A stretch of DNA of 35,016 nucleotides from an uncultured Agathobaculum sp. (GCA_934504345.1 CAKSVR010000023.1:1-35016); one strand, 5' to 3'; counted from the stretch's first letter, positions 24,369-31,346 are shown. Notes: generated by a model not told the origin, from the letters alone. A program made the numbers and translations.

Positions 24369-25064
24369 ATGCCAATCGGAGTTCTGACAAACTGTATCGC
24401 CGTGCTGATCGGCGGCATCGTTGGCTCGGCGCTGGGAAAAGTGCTGCCCGAAAGCCTCAAGGAGCACCTGCCGACCCTGTTCGGTATGTGTTCCATCGCC
24501 ATCGGCATCAATTCCATCATCAAAGCCGTCAGCATGACGGCTATTGTGCTGGCGCTGCTGGTGGGCTTCACCATCGGTCATCTGCTGCATCTGGAGGGCT
24601 GGGCAAGCCGGTTTTTCCATCGGCTGGTCAAGACCATGCGCCTCGGCGGCGACAATATCGACATGGAGTTCTACATCACGGCGGTGGCGCTGTTCTGCTG
24701 CTCGGGATTCGGCTGGTACAGCACGCTCACCGAGGGCATCGCAGGCGATCCGAGCCTGCTGTTCGCCAAGTCGGTGCTGGACTGCTTCACCGCGATGATC
24801 TTTGCCTCCACGCTGGGCAAGGCCATCTGCGCCATCCCGCTGCCGCAGCTTGTTATCCTGCTGTGCGTGTTCGGTGCCGGCCGGGCGCTGTCCGGCGTGC
24901 TCACGCCGACTATGTTCGCAGACCTGTCCGCGTGCGGCGGTGTGCTGACCATGTCCGCCGGTTTCCGTGTGGCGAAGATCAAGTCTGTGCCGTTGGTCGA
25001 TCTGATGCCTGCGCTCATTCTCGTTATGCCGTTCAGTCTGCTTTGGACGATGCTGATGGGATAA
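24369..25064 (+). CDS. DUF554 family membrane protein (YdfK-like)
   Basis: This 231-residue protein has about six membrane segments and the DUF554 signature: MPIGVLTNCIAVLIGGIVGS at the start, FGMCSIAIGINSI, GDNIDMEFYITAVALFCCSG and a C-terminal MPALILVMP helix. It is probably a transporter, but no substrate is known. AAGGAGGAG precedes the ATG. Its upstream region begins only 46 nt from the IS256-like end, so the original promoter may be lost or supplied by the IS. Its terminator carries element C. Confidence 0.88.
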   Translation: MPIGVLTNCIAVLIGGIVGSALGKVLPESLKEHLPTLFGMCSIAIGINSIIKAVSMTAIVLALLVGFTIGHLLHLEGWASRFFHRLVKTMRLGGDNIDMEFYITAVALFCCSGFGWYSTLTEGIAGDPSLLFAKSVLDCFTAMIFASTLGKAICAIPLPQLVILLCVFGAGRALSGVLTPTMFADLSACGGVLTMSAGFRVAKIKSVPLVDLMPALILVMPFSLLWTMLMG

Positions 25065-25072
25065 AATCTGCC

Positions 25073-25092
25073 AGGCTCCCTGCGGGGAGCCT
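25073..25092 (+). terminator. Terminator hairpin, left copy (target duplication of element C)
   Basis: AGGCTCCC TGCG GGGAGCCT is a perfect hairpin after the DUF554 gene. It is repeated exactly at 25351-25370. Confidence 0.85.
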
Positions 25093-25350
25093 CAGGCTGT
25101 CGCGAAACTACAGTTTCGCCGACAAGCAGGAACGGACCGTAGGCCGTTCCAAAGTCGTCCGAAAGTTCCTGTATAGAAACTTTCTCCCTCTCAGGGTATA
25201 AAAACCGGCGCTATCCTTGCGCGGCTTCTCGGCCGCGCTGCGCTGGTACACGCCCTGCCTTTTTATGAATTTGCACGGCAAATTCTATCGAATACGCGCT
25301 GCCGCGCGATATGATAAAATTGGTTCAATACCGACTTTTTTGACAAACTA
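25093..25350 (+). mobile_element. Terminator-nested structured element, copy C (258 bp)
   Basis: This copy has the same ends and hairpins as copies B and D, plus the 36-bp extension shared with copy A. One arm of the A/T-tract hairpin has changed (CCGG) while the other keeps CCTGCC, so that stem is weakened here. A frame that stays open in the other three copies is interrupted by TAG in this one. Confidence 0.85.
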
Positions 25351-25376
25351 AGGCTCCCTGCGGGGAGCCTGTTTTT
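25351..25376 (+). terminator. Terminator hairpin, right copy (target duplication of element C)
   Basis: An exact repeat of 25073-25092, followed by GTTTTT. Confidence 0.87.
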
Positions 25377-25380
25377 ATGT

Positions 25381-25409
25381 TTGACAATAGTCCGAAATCG
25401 TACTATACT
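25381..25409 (+). promoter_or_regulatory. Promoter of the marR-MATE operon
   Basis: A consensus TTGACA (25381-25386) and TATACT (25404-25409) with a 17-bp spacer. The spacer is exactly the left arm of an operator palindrome. Confidence 0.88.
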
Positions 25410-25432
25410 GTAAAAGTACGATTTGGGACTAT
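25387..25432 (+). promoter_or_regulatory. Palindromic operator, probable MarR autoregulation site
   Basis: ATAGTCCGAAATCGTAC (25387-25403) and GTACGATTTGGGACTAT (25416-25432) are inverted repeats matching at 16 of 17 positions. The left arm fills the -35/-10 spacer; the right arm covers the start of transcription. Each arm is itself a loose AGT...ACT dyad, so two MarR dimers could bind. Confidence 0.8.
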
Positions 25433-25453
25433 TTTAGTAAAAGGCAGGGAAAC

Positions 25454-25891
25454 ATGGATTTCAGAAAGCAAATGAACGATTTTTTCGCGCAGACCTATCG
25501 GCAGGACGAGCTGTACGACATCTGGGCAAAGCAAAACGGCCTCAAGCCGAGCACGGTGGCCGTGCTGTATATGCTCGACCAGTTTGAAACGTGTACGCAG
25601 GGCTGGATCGCGAAAATGTGTCTGCTGCCCAAGCAGACCGTGCACACGGTCGTGCAGGAGCTCGAACAGGCCGGTCATCTGGAAAAGGTGAGCGATCCGG
25701 GCCGCAGGGAGAAGCCGCTGCGGCTGACGAAATCGGGCAAACAGTATGCCGCCGACAAGCTGGGCGGGCTGTACCGCGCGGAGGAGCGCGCAGCCGCCGA
25801 CATCGGAGAGCAGCAGTTCGCCGCAATGGTGGAGCTGACCCGGAAATTCACGGACGCCTTCGCAAAGGAGATCCTCGATGGAGCAGAATAA
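25454..25891 (+). CDS. MarR-family transcriptional regulator
   Basis: This 145-residue protein has a winged helix at about 35-100: recognition region CTQGWIAKMCLLPKQTVHTVVQELEQAGHLEKV, then the wing DPGRREKPLRLTKSGKQYA. Flanking N- and C-terminal helices serve dimerisation. AAAGGCAGGG precedes the ATG. It overlaps the downstream MATE gene by 14 nt and lies behind a promoter that holds a long palindrome, so it very probably represses its own operon and releases on binding a drug or metabolite. Confidence 0.92.
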   Translation: MDFRKQMNDFFAQTYRQDELYDIWAKQNGLKPSTVAVLYMLDQFETCTQGWIAKMCLLPKQTVHTVVQELEQAGHLEKVSDPGRREKPLRLTKSGKQYAADKLGGLYRAEERAAADIGEQQFAAMVELTRKFTDAFAKEILDGAE

Positions 25892-27212
25892 CGCACTCGC
25901 GCGGGAGTTTCATACCGTATCACTGATAAAATTTGCGCTGCCGAACATCGGCATGATGATTTTCCTGTCCCTTTACACGATCGTGGACGGTATGTTCATC
26001 TCGCGGCTCGTCGGCACAACGGCGCTGTCCGCCATCAATATGTCGTTCCCGCTCAACAGTCTGCAAATGGCTATCGGGATCATGCTGGGCACGGGCGGCA
26101 GCGCCATCATTGCGCGCAGGCAGGGCGAGGGCCGCGCCGACGAGGCTCGGCAGAACTTTACCATGCTGGTGACGGTCGCGGCGCTCGTCGGCCTGTGCTT
26201 CGCCGTGCTCGGCAATATCTTTCTCGATCCCATCCTGCGCGTGCTCGGCACGAGCGAGCTCCAGTGGGCGGACTGCCGCATTTACACGCTCATCCAGCTG
26301 GCTTTCGCGCCCATGCTGTTCCTGCAGACGTCGTTCCAGACGTTGTTCGTCACGGCAGGCAAGCCGGGCCTCGGCCTGCTGACCTCGGTCGGCGGCGGCA
26401 TCACCAACATGGTGCTCGATTGGCTGTTCATAGGCCCGATGAACATGGGCGTGGCCGGTGCGGCTATCGCGACCTGCCTTGGCTATTGCGTGCCGTCCGT
26501 TATTGGTCTGGTGTATTTTTTCCGCAATCGGAGCGGCAGCCTGTTCTTCGTGCCGTTCAAGTTTGACGGCGCAACGCTGGCCGCTGCGTGCGGAAACGGC
26601 TCATCCGAGATGGTCAGCAACATCGCCAACGCTGTCACCACGTTCATGTTCAATATGCTGTTCATGCGCTATCGCGGTGAGGACGGCGTGGCCGCCATCA
26701 CCATCGCGATGTACTTCCAGTTCGTGTTCACGGCAGTGTACTTCGGCTTCTCGATGGGCGTTGCGCCGGTCATCAGCTACAAATTCGGTGAGAGGAATAT
26801 CCCGCAGCTGGGGCGGATTTTCCGCATCTGCATGACGTTCGTGCTGGCGTGCTCGCTCGGCGCGTACCTGCTCTCGTGGGTAACGCTCGAGCCCGCGCTG
26901 ACCCTGTTCACGCCGCGCGGCAGCGGTGTCTACGAGATCGCGATGAGCGGTTTCCCGATCTACGCAGTCAGCTTCCTGCTCATGGGCACGAGCATTTTCG
27001 CCTCCTCGCTGTTCACCGCGCTGTCGGACGGTCTGGTGTCCGCTATTATCTCGTTCTCGCGCACGCTGGTGTTTCTCGCAGCAATGCTGCTGCTCCTGCC
27101 GCTCATCCTCGAAGAGCTGGGCATCTGGCTAGCCGTGCCTGTCGCGGAGGGACTTGGCGTGATGGTTTCGGTGTATTTCCTGCTCAAAGGACGGAAAAAG
27201 TATCAGTATTAA
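25878..27212 (+). CDS. MATE-family multidrug efflux protein
   Basis: This 444-residue protein has 12 membrane helices in two six-helix halves, typical of NorM/DinF-type drug/cation antiporters. Visible family features are the N-terminal ALPNIGMMIFLSLYTIVDGMFISRLVG, GTGGSAIIARRQGEG and the second-half VAPVISYKFGERN. The ATG lies inside the marR 3' end. Export of a drug or toxic metabolite sensed by the MarR partner is the likely role. Confidence 0.92.
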   Translation: MEQNNALAREFHTVSLIKFALPNIGMMIFLSLYTIVDGMFISRLVGTTALSAINMSFPLNSLQMAIGIMLGTGGSAIIARRQGEGRADEARQNFTMLVTVAALVGLCFAVLGNIFLDPILRVLGTSELQWADCRIYTLIQLAFAPMLFLQTSFQTLFVTAGKPGLGLLTSVGGGITNMVLDWLFIGPMNMGVAGAAIATCLGYCVPSVIGLVYFFRNRSGSLFFVPFKFDGATLAAACGNGSSEMVSNIANAVTTFMFNMLFMRYRGEDGVAAITIAMYFQFVFTAVYFGFSMGVAPVISYKFGERNIPQLGRIFRICMTFVLACSLGAYLLSWVTLEPALTLFTPRGSGVYEIAMSGFPIYAVSFLLMGTSIFASSLFTALSDGLVSAIISFSRTLVFLAAMLLLLPLILEELGIWLAVPVAEGLGVMVSVYFLLKGRKKYQY

Positions 27213-27215
27213 GGC

Positions 27216-27248
27216 AAAAGAGCGCTGTTTTCGGATGGCGCTCTTTTG
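27216..27248 (+). terminator. Terminator of the marR-MATE operon
   Basis: AAAAGAGCGC pairs with GCGCTCTTTT around a 12-nt loop and is followed by T-rich sequence. Confidence 0.88.
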
Positions 27249-27259
27249 TTTCGGTTTGT

Positions 27260-27415
27260 GAAGCCGCTTTCTGGTGCACACGAGGCGCGCAGCGCACTCG
27301 CCCTTTCCGGGCGGCAGCCTTTTCCTCGGCACTCTTTATATGGTGCAGGAAAATGGGCTGCCGCCCAGTCACGGCGTATCGCTCACGCAACTCGTGTGCA
27401 CCGGAGAACGGCTGC
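27260..27415. repeat. Long palindromic element, about 156 bp
   Basis: The outer arms GAAGCCGCTTTCTGGTGCAC... (27260-27284) and ...GTGCACCGGAGAACGGCTGC (27391-27415) are inverted. Inner arms GGGCGGCAGCC/GGCTGCCGCCC and TTTTCCT/AGGAAAA continue to a small loop near 27340, so arms of about 70 nt fold together. Most mismatches are C/T, compatible with G-U pairs in RNA. It probably represents a dispersed palindromic repeat or MITE inserted before the second marR promoter. Confidence 0.65.
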
Positions 27416-27432
27416 GTATCGACAAATCCCAA

Positions 27433-27461
27433 TTGACAATTCTCTGCAAGCGGCGTATAAT
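27433..27461 (+). promoter_or_regulatory. Promoter of the second marR operon
   Basis: A perfect TTGACA (27433-27438) and perfect TATAAT (27456-27461) with a 17-bp spacer. Confidence 0.9.
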
Positions 27462-27474
27462 TAGAAAGCTAACT

Positions 27475-27488
27475 GTTTGAATTCGAAC
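27475..27488 (+). promoter_or_regulatory. Possible operator of the second MarR regulator
   Basis: GTTTGAATTCGAAC is palindromic at 12 of 14 positions and lies between the transcription start and the ribosome binding site, a common place for self-repression. Confidence 0.5.
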
Positions 27489-27503
27489 AAAGGAGAGAAC
27501 GCA

Positions 27504-27944
27504 TTGGAACACTCCATCCACTATCTGCTCATGGCTGACCACACCATGCTGCAAAAACTGGTCTGGAACGGCATCAAGCCGCTCGGCCTGACGACCGGAC
27601 AACCCAAGGTGCTGGACTTTTTACAGGATCACGACGGCGCGATGCAGAAAGACATCGCACAGGGCTGTCATATCGAGCCGTCATCGCTTTCCACCATCCT
27701 CGGCGGAATGGAACGCGCTGGGCTCATCGAACGCAGCACGCGCGGCGAAAACCGCCGCACGGTGTATGTCCGGCTGACCGCTCACGGCCGGGAGCAGTGC
27801 GCCCGCCTGAACGAAATCTTCGCCGCAGCGGAGGCGGAGGCACTGGACGGCTTCACGGATGCAGAGATCGAACAGGCAAGGGGACTGCTCGAACGCATCT
27901 ACCGCAGCTTAAACCACGAAAAAGGGGACAGAAAACAGATATGA
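27504..27944 (+). CDS. MarR-family transcriptional regulator
   Basis: This 146-residue regulator has a winged helix at about 45-105: GAMQKDIAQGCHIEPSSLSTILGGMERAGLIER, with the wing STRGENRRTVYVRLTAHG. The start is TTG 27504, 6 nt after AAAGGAGAG; the in-frame TTG 27477 precedes that site. The stop overlaps the next ATG (ATGA). It probably controls itself and the membrane protein gene downstream. Confidence 0.9.
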   Translation: MEHSIHYLLMADHTMLQKLVWNGIKPLGLTTGQPKVLDFLQDHDGAMQKDIAQGCHIEPSSLSTILGGMERAGLIERSTRGENRRTVYVRLTAHGREQCARLNEIFAAAEAEALDGFTDAEIEQARGLLERIYRSLNHEKGDRKQI

Positions 27945-28603
27945 AAGGTTCAAAACTCGGTATCCGGCTGCTGTATTACTTCGGTGGCTTCTTCGTTATG
28001 ACCATCGGCATCGCGCTGTCGGTCAAGTCCAATCTCGGCGTGTCGCCGGTCAGCTCTATCCCGTACACCATGACCTGTGTCTGGGGCATTGAGATGGGCA
28101 TTGCGACCGTTATTTTCCACGTTATCCTTGTCATTCTGCAAATGATTCTGATGCGCCGCTGCTTCGAATATAAGAACCTGCTGCAAATCCCGGTCGGTAT
28201 GGTGTTCGGCGCGTTCACGACCACCTGCAACACGCTTGCGGCCATGTTTCCCTCGACGGACAACCTCGTTATCCGCGTGCTGATGTGCTGGATCGCGACG
28301 ATCTTCGTTGCCATCGGCATTTTCTTCTACGTTCCGGCGGACATCATGCCGCTGGCCGGTGAGGGCGCGATGCTTGCCATCTCCACGCTGACGGGAAAAC
28401 CGTTCCCGACGGTCAAGATCGCGTTCGATGTGTCGATGGTGTGCATTTCGCTCATCACCTGTCTGCTCTTCCTGCACGGACTGGGCAGTGTGGGTATCGG
28501 CACAGTTATCGCAGCACTGCTGGTCGGCATCGAGCTGCGAATGATCACCCATCGGTTCGGCCACTGGCGCGATAAGCTGCTGGGAAAGGAATCCGAGATA
28601 TAA
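27941..28603 (+). CDS. YczE/YitT-like membrane protein
   Basis: This 220-residue protein has about five or six membrane helices. It opens LGIRLLYYFGGFFVMTIGIALSVKSNLGVSPVSSIPY, the signature of the YczE/YyaS group, with a later PADIMPLAGEGAMLAI loop. Function is unknown; relatives sit beside transport or antibiotic-production genes. It is coupled to marR by ATGA overlap, so it is likely MarR-controlled. Confidence 0.82.
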   Translation: MKGSKLGIRLLYYFGGFFVMTIGIALSVKSNLGVSPVSSIPYTMTCVWGIEMGIATVIFHVILVILQMILMRRCFEYKNLLQIPVGMVFGAFTTTCNTLAAMFPSTDNLVIRVLMCWIATIFVAIGIFFYVPADIMPLAGEGAMLAISTLTGKPFPTVKIAFDVSMVCISLITCLLFLHGLGSVGIGTVIAALLVGIELRMITHRFGHWRDKLLGKESEI

Positions 28604-28610
28604 ACAGCCT

Positions 28611-28635
28611 AAATCCCTCTCAAAGAGAGGGATTT
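28611..28635. terminator. Terminator hairpin, left copy (target duplication of element D)
   Basis: AAATCCCTCT pairs with AGAGGGATTT around CAAAG. The whole 25-nt unit is repeated exactly at 28858-28882. Confidence 0.87.
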
Positions 28636-28857
28636 AGGCTGTCGCGAAACCACGGTTTCGCCGACAAGCAGGAACGGACCGTGGGCCGTTCCAAAGTCGT
28701 CCGAAAGTTCCTGTATAGAAACTTTCTCCCTCTCAGGGTATAAAAAGGCAGGTACACGCCCTGCCTTTTTATGAATTTGCACGGCAAATTCTATTTAACG
28801 CGCGCTGGCGCGCGATATGATAAAATTGTTTCAATACCGACTTTTTTGACAAACTGA
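28636..28857 (+). mobile_element. Terminator-nested structured element, copy D (222 bp)
   Basis: This copy starts AGGCTGTCGCGAAACC and ends (complemented) CAGTTTGTCAAAAAAG. It is the short form with a perfect AAAAAGGCAGG/CCTGCCTTTTT hairpin, itself terminator-like. The first stem has GAAACC/GGTTTC where copies B and C have GAAACT/AGTTTC, a paired change. It lies between the convergent yczE-like and dnaC-like genes. Confidence 0.87.
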
Positions 28858-28882
28858 AAATCCCTCTCAAAGAGAGGGATTT
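28858..28882. terminator. Terminator hairpin, right copy (target duplication of element D)
   Basis: An exact repeat of 28611-28635. It ends just before the stop of the minus-strand dnaC-like gene and can terminate both directions. Confidence 0.87.
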
Positions 28883-28886
28883 TCGT

Positions 28887-29879
28887 TTATCTGCGTTTTT
28901 TCAGCAGTCGGATGTCGTCGCCGAAGAACCGCAGCGGCAGGAATTCGCCGAGCAGGCGCGAGGCCACCGCTGGAGAATATTTCTCGCTGAGCGTTTCAGG
29001 CAGCAGGTTGGTGTTGATGATCATGGGTCGCTTTGCCATCAGGCGGGTGTTTATCAGGTTATACAGCGCGGAAACCGTGAACGCCGTGCCCATTTCCGTG
29101 CCCATATCGTCGATGATGAGCAGGTCAGCGCGCTCGTAGCGGGCAGCACGCTCGGCGGCAGCCTCGCCGTCACCGGTGCCGAACTTGATGGTTTCATAGG
29201 CGGCTATAATGTTGATAGCCGTGTCGTAAGCCACCGAAAAGCCGCGCGCAGACACCGCCTCTGCGATGCAGGTCGAAAGAAAGGTCTTGCCGAGGCCGGT
29301 CGAGCCGAACAATAGCAGATTGGGCGAAGCCTTGCCGAAGCTGGCGGCATAGTGCTTGCATTCGCCCAGATTGTACTCCATATTCTCGCGCGGGGACAGC
29401 CCGAGGCGGGCATCCGGACGGGTGGAGTAGTAGCTCATGTTGAATTTGGCGAAATTCTGGTCAGCGATGGGCAGCACCGAGGACAGCTGTTCCTTGAGCA
29501 GACGGGCGTAGCGCGTTTTCACGCATTCGCAGGTCGCACTGCCGGCGTAGCCGGTGTCGCCGCACTTGGCGCACAGCGGCTTGTCGGTGAGGTAGTCGGC
29601 GGGCAGTCCCAGCTGCCGGAGCAGGGCGCTGCGCTCGGCCTGAAGCCCGAGATTGCGGTCGCGCAGGTTCTCGATGGCGGCGGTCGGGTCGCTGCCGGAC
29701 TGCATCGCGGCGCGGAGAACGGATGCGGCGGTGGTGCTCAGCTCGCGGTCGATGGCGCGGATGCGCGGTTCGCGGGCGTAGATGTCGCGGCGGCGATCTT
29801 CGAGCTCCTCGAGGTGCTCGGTGCGTTCGCGTTCGAGCTCGCGGCGGGCGGCGGCGAGCAGTTTTCTATCGTAAGACAT
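28887..29879 (-). CDS. DnaC/DnaI-like helicase-loader ATPase
   Basis: This 330-residue AAA+ protein has a charged N-terminal coiled helix (about 5-60), a zinc-ribbon-like region with Cys residues in LCAKCGDTGYAGSATCEC (about 102-119) as in DnaI, and an ATPase domain. Walker A is FGSTGLGKT (about 190-198), Walker B is LLIIDDMGTE (about 252-261), and a sensor-1 Asn lies in IINTNL. It probably loads the replicative helicase. It begins 3 nt after the DnaD-domain gene stop, whose end supplies GAGGAATG as ribosome binding site. Confidence 0.92.
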   Translation of the reverse strand: MSYDRKLLAAARRELERERTEHLEELEDRRRDIYAREPRIRAIDRELSTTAASVLRAAMQSGSDPTAAIENLRDRNLGLQAERSALLRQLGLPADYLTDKPLCAKCGDTGYAGSATCECVKTRYARLLKEQLSSVLPIADQNFAKFNMSYYSTRPDARLGLSPRENMEYNLGECKHYAASFGKASPNLLLFGSTGLGKTFLSTCIAEAVSARGFSVAYDTAINIIAAYETIKFGTGDGEAAAERAARYERADLLIIDDMGTEMGTAFTVSALYNLINTRLMAKRPMIINTNLLPETLSEKYSPAVASRLLGEFLPLRFFGDDIRLLKKRR

Positions 29880-29882
29880 GGG

Positions 29883-30827
29883 TCATTCCTCCGTATGGCG
29901 GCGATGGCTGCGGACACGAGCCGCCCAATCCTGTTCCCACGCGGCAAGCGTAGCGGCATCGGTGGGCTGGGCCGGGCTCTGACCGACTGCGGCGGGCGCG
30001 GCGGCAGAGGCGCGGCTCTCGGGCTCGAGCGCGGTGATCTCGCTGATGGTATGTACGCCCGCTTCATCCCACTTCCGCAGGATGCCGTGCGTGTAATCCA
30101 GACTTTTCTGGCCGCGCTGCTTGCCGGTGCGCTGTACAGCCAGCTCAACCGCATCGGCCGGGAAGCCGTGCGCGAGCGCAAAGCGGCACAGGCGCTGTTC
30201 CTTGGGTGCGGGCTGGTCTGGGTCGGCGCCGAGCGCACGGTAGATAGCCTCGCTGAGCGGTTTTTCGTTCACGCGGCGGGCAAGATACTGCTGGGCCGCC
30301 TGTGCGGTGACGATGCCCATATCGGCCCACTGGTTGGCCTCGCGGCGCAGGTCGGCAGTGCGGACGGTGCCTTTCTCACTTTTGAGGTAGCTGAGCAGCT
30401 CGATCGTCGCACCGGCATCCAGTCCGAGGTGGTCGTAAATGGTGAGCAGACAGCGGAGCTGGCCCTCGGTCAGCGCCCGTCCGGTGATGCTCTCAGCGGC
30501 ATCGCACAGCTCGGAGAACGTGTGGTCGTCGCGGCGGGCGCGGCGCAGCTCGTCGCCGGTGTACTGCGGCGCTTCTGCGGGCTTGGCGGCGGCTTCCTTG
30601 GGCTTTTCCGTCGGCGCGATCAGGTTGTTGAGTGTGAATGCGGCGCGCTCGTAGCGGTCAGCGCTCAGGCGCAGCGCACGGGCCGCAGCGGAACCGTCCG
30701 TGCCGCCGTGCCGCAGGATATAAAGATACAGCAGAGCCGCATCGCCGTCGCCGACTGCGATCAGCTTGTCGAGCATATCGCAGCGCGCTACGCGCAGCTC
30801 GCCCTCAGGCAGCAGCACAGAGGTCAT
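29883..30827 (-). CDS. DnaD-domain replication initiation protein
   Basis: This 314-residue protein has an N-terminal winged-helix region (about 1-75) and two DnaD-type repeats (about 100-170 and 190-260). The second contains LDYTHGILRKWDEAGVHTISEI, matching the YxxxILxxW signature of DnaD_2 domains. The linker is rich in Ala/Pro/Lys, and the C-terminal tail is basic. With the DnaC-like partner it probably remodels DNA and recruits the helicase at initiation or restart. Its -10 TATAAT lies at 30866-30871. Confidence 0.9.
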   Translation of the reverse strand: MTSVLLPEGELRVARCDMLDKLIAVGDGDAALLYLYILRHGGTDGSAAARALRLSADRYERAAFTLNNLIAPTEKPKEAAAKPAEAPQYTGDELRRARRDDHTFSELCDAAESITGRALTEGQLRCLLTIYDHLGLDAGATIELLSYLKSEKGTVRTADLRREANQWADMGIVTAQAAQQYLARRVNEKPLSEAIYRALGADPDQPAPKEQRLCRFALAHGFPADAVELAVQRTGKQRGQKSLDYTHGILRKWDEAGVHTISEITALEPESRASAAAPAAVGQSPAQPTDAATLAAWEQDWAARVRSHRRHTEE

Positions 30828-30865
30828 GGGCTTGTCCTTCTTTCCGGTTGATTTCAGTACCCTCC

Positions 30866-30894
30866 ATTATAGCATAAATCCCTCTTCATTTGAA
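30866..30894 (-). promoter_or_regulatory. Promoter of the dnaD-dnaC-like operon
   Basis: TTCAAA (30889-30894) and TATAAT (30866-30871) on the minus strand with a 17-bp spacer. The -35 overlaps a perfect hairpin (next entry). Confidence 0.65.
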
Positions 30895-30900
30895 GAGGGA
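30879..30900. promoter_or_regulatory. Palindrome overlapping the dnaD-like promoter
   Basis: TCCCTCTTCA pairs perfectly with TGAAGAGGGA around TT. On the minus strand it is followed by TTTA, so it may be a weak terminator for antisense reading or an operator. Confidence 0.45.
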
Positions 30901-30927
30901 AGAATTGCAGGGTCTGTCACATAAAGA

Positions 30928-30956
30928 TTGCGTTATACAGTCGAATATGATAGAAT
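30928..30956 (+). promoter_or_regulatory. Promoter of the toxin mRNA
   Basis: TTGCGT (30928-30933) and TAGAAT (30951-30956) with a 17-bp spacer. The roughly 95-nt leader starts with a hairpin, AAAACCGAG/CTCGGTTTT (30967-30990), which may stabilise the 5' end. Confidence 0.6.
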
Positions 30957-31057
30957 AAGCACAGTTAAAACCGAGAAAAACCTCGGTTTTCGGCGCAGCC
31001 AGTAAAACGGCCCGCGGTTATTCTCTCACCGAACCTTATATAGGGGAGGTGATGTAC

Positions 31058-31144
31058 ATGGTGTCTTATGCAGATTTGATTCAATTTTGCATTATGCTCA
31101 TTGCATTTGCCGATCTGATCTATCGGATAAGCAAAAGAAAATGA
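31058..31144 (+). CDS. Small hydrophobic peptide, probable type I (holin-like/TxpA-like) toxin
   Basis: A 28-residue peptide, MVSYADLIQFCIM followed by LIAFADLIYRISKRK, is one membrane helix with a basic tail, the form of small holin-like type I toxins common in Clostridia. AGGGGAGG lies 8 nt before ATG 31058; ATG 31052 is too close. The 3' end is covered by a probable antisense RNA made from a strong minus-strand promoter. The toxin role is inferred from size, form and antisense layout, not from experiment. Confidence 0.72.
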   Translation: MVSYADLIQFCIMLIAFADLIYRISKRK

Positions 31145-31175
31145 CCGCCCCACCTCGCAAGTGATTGGTCATTTT
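31138..31175. terminator. Hairpin at the toxin stop codon, terminator for the antisense RNA
   Basis: AAAATGACC (31138-31146) pairs with GGTCATTTT (31167-31175). T-rich sequence follows on the minus strand. Confidence 0.65.
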
Positions 31176-31190
31176 CCATAAACCTGTGAG

Positions 31191-31221
31191 AGAGTAACCG
31201 TCAACCGGCTGCGCTCTTTTT
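31191..31221 (+). terminator. Probable terminator of the toxin mRNA
   Basis: AGAG/CTCT and CCG/CGG pairs form an interrupted hairpin (31191-31217) followed by TTTT. The stem is imperfect, so confidence is moderate. Confidence 0.55.
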
Positions 31222-31229
31222 CTATCTAT

Positions 31230-31257
31230 ATTATAGCAGTTTTTAGAGGAAAGTCAA
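31230..31257 (-). promoter_or_regulatory. Strong antisense promoter
   Basis: On the minus strand, TTGACT (31252-31257) and a perfect TATAAT (31230-31235) with a 16-bp spacer. It points at the toxin gene. Confidence 0.72.
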
Positions 31258-31273
31258 CAGTCGTAAAACAGGA

Positions 31274-31342
31274 TTACTTTCGTATGCATTTGCGGTGATT
31301 GCCATCCAATCGGTTTAGACAATCCAGACAAAATTCAGCCAT
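31274..31342 (-). pseudogene. Truncated CxxC mini-protein
   Basis: A 22-codon frame begins MAEFCLDCLNRLDGN after a good GAGGTGA site. It resembles the start of small Clostridia CxxC proteins (MAEFCLDC...). The usual second cysteine pair is missing. A shifted frame just downstream reads KVILFYDC, so a frameshift may have ended the gene. It is divergent from the XRE gene, a pairing I recall from related genomes. Confidence 0.45.
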
Positions 31343-31346
31343 AAAC

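Larger units (their letters stand above)
31132..31223 (-). ncRNA. Probable antisense antitoxin RNA
   Basis: The minus-strand promoter at 31230-31257 would start an RNA near 31223. That RNA runs about 90 nt and would stop at the hairpin 31138-31175, whose minus-strand tail is TTTTCTTTT. It overlaps the 3' end and 3' UTR of the toxin mRNA, as in TxpA/RatA-type loci. Ends are estimates. Confidence 0.6.

Noticed and set aside
15436..28882. The repeated hairpins and elements as a CRISPR array or group II introns
   Set aside because: Copies are kilobases apart, there are no regular spacers, cas genes or reverse transcriptase, and the 222-258 bp length is too short for a group II ribozyme.
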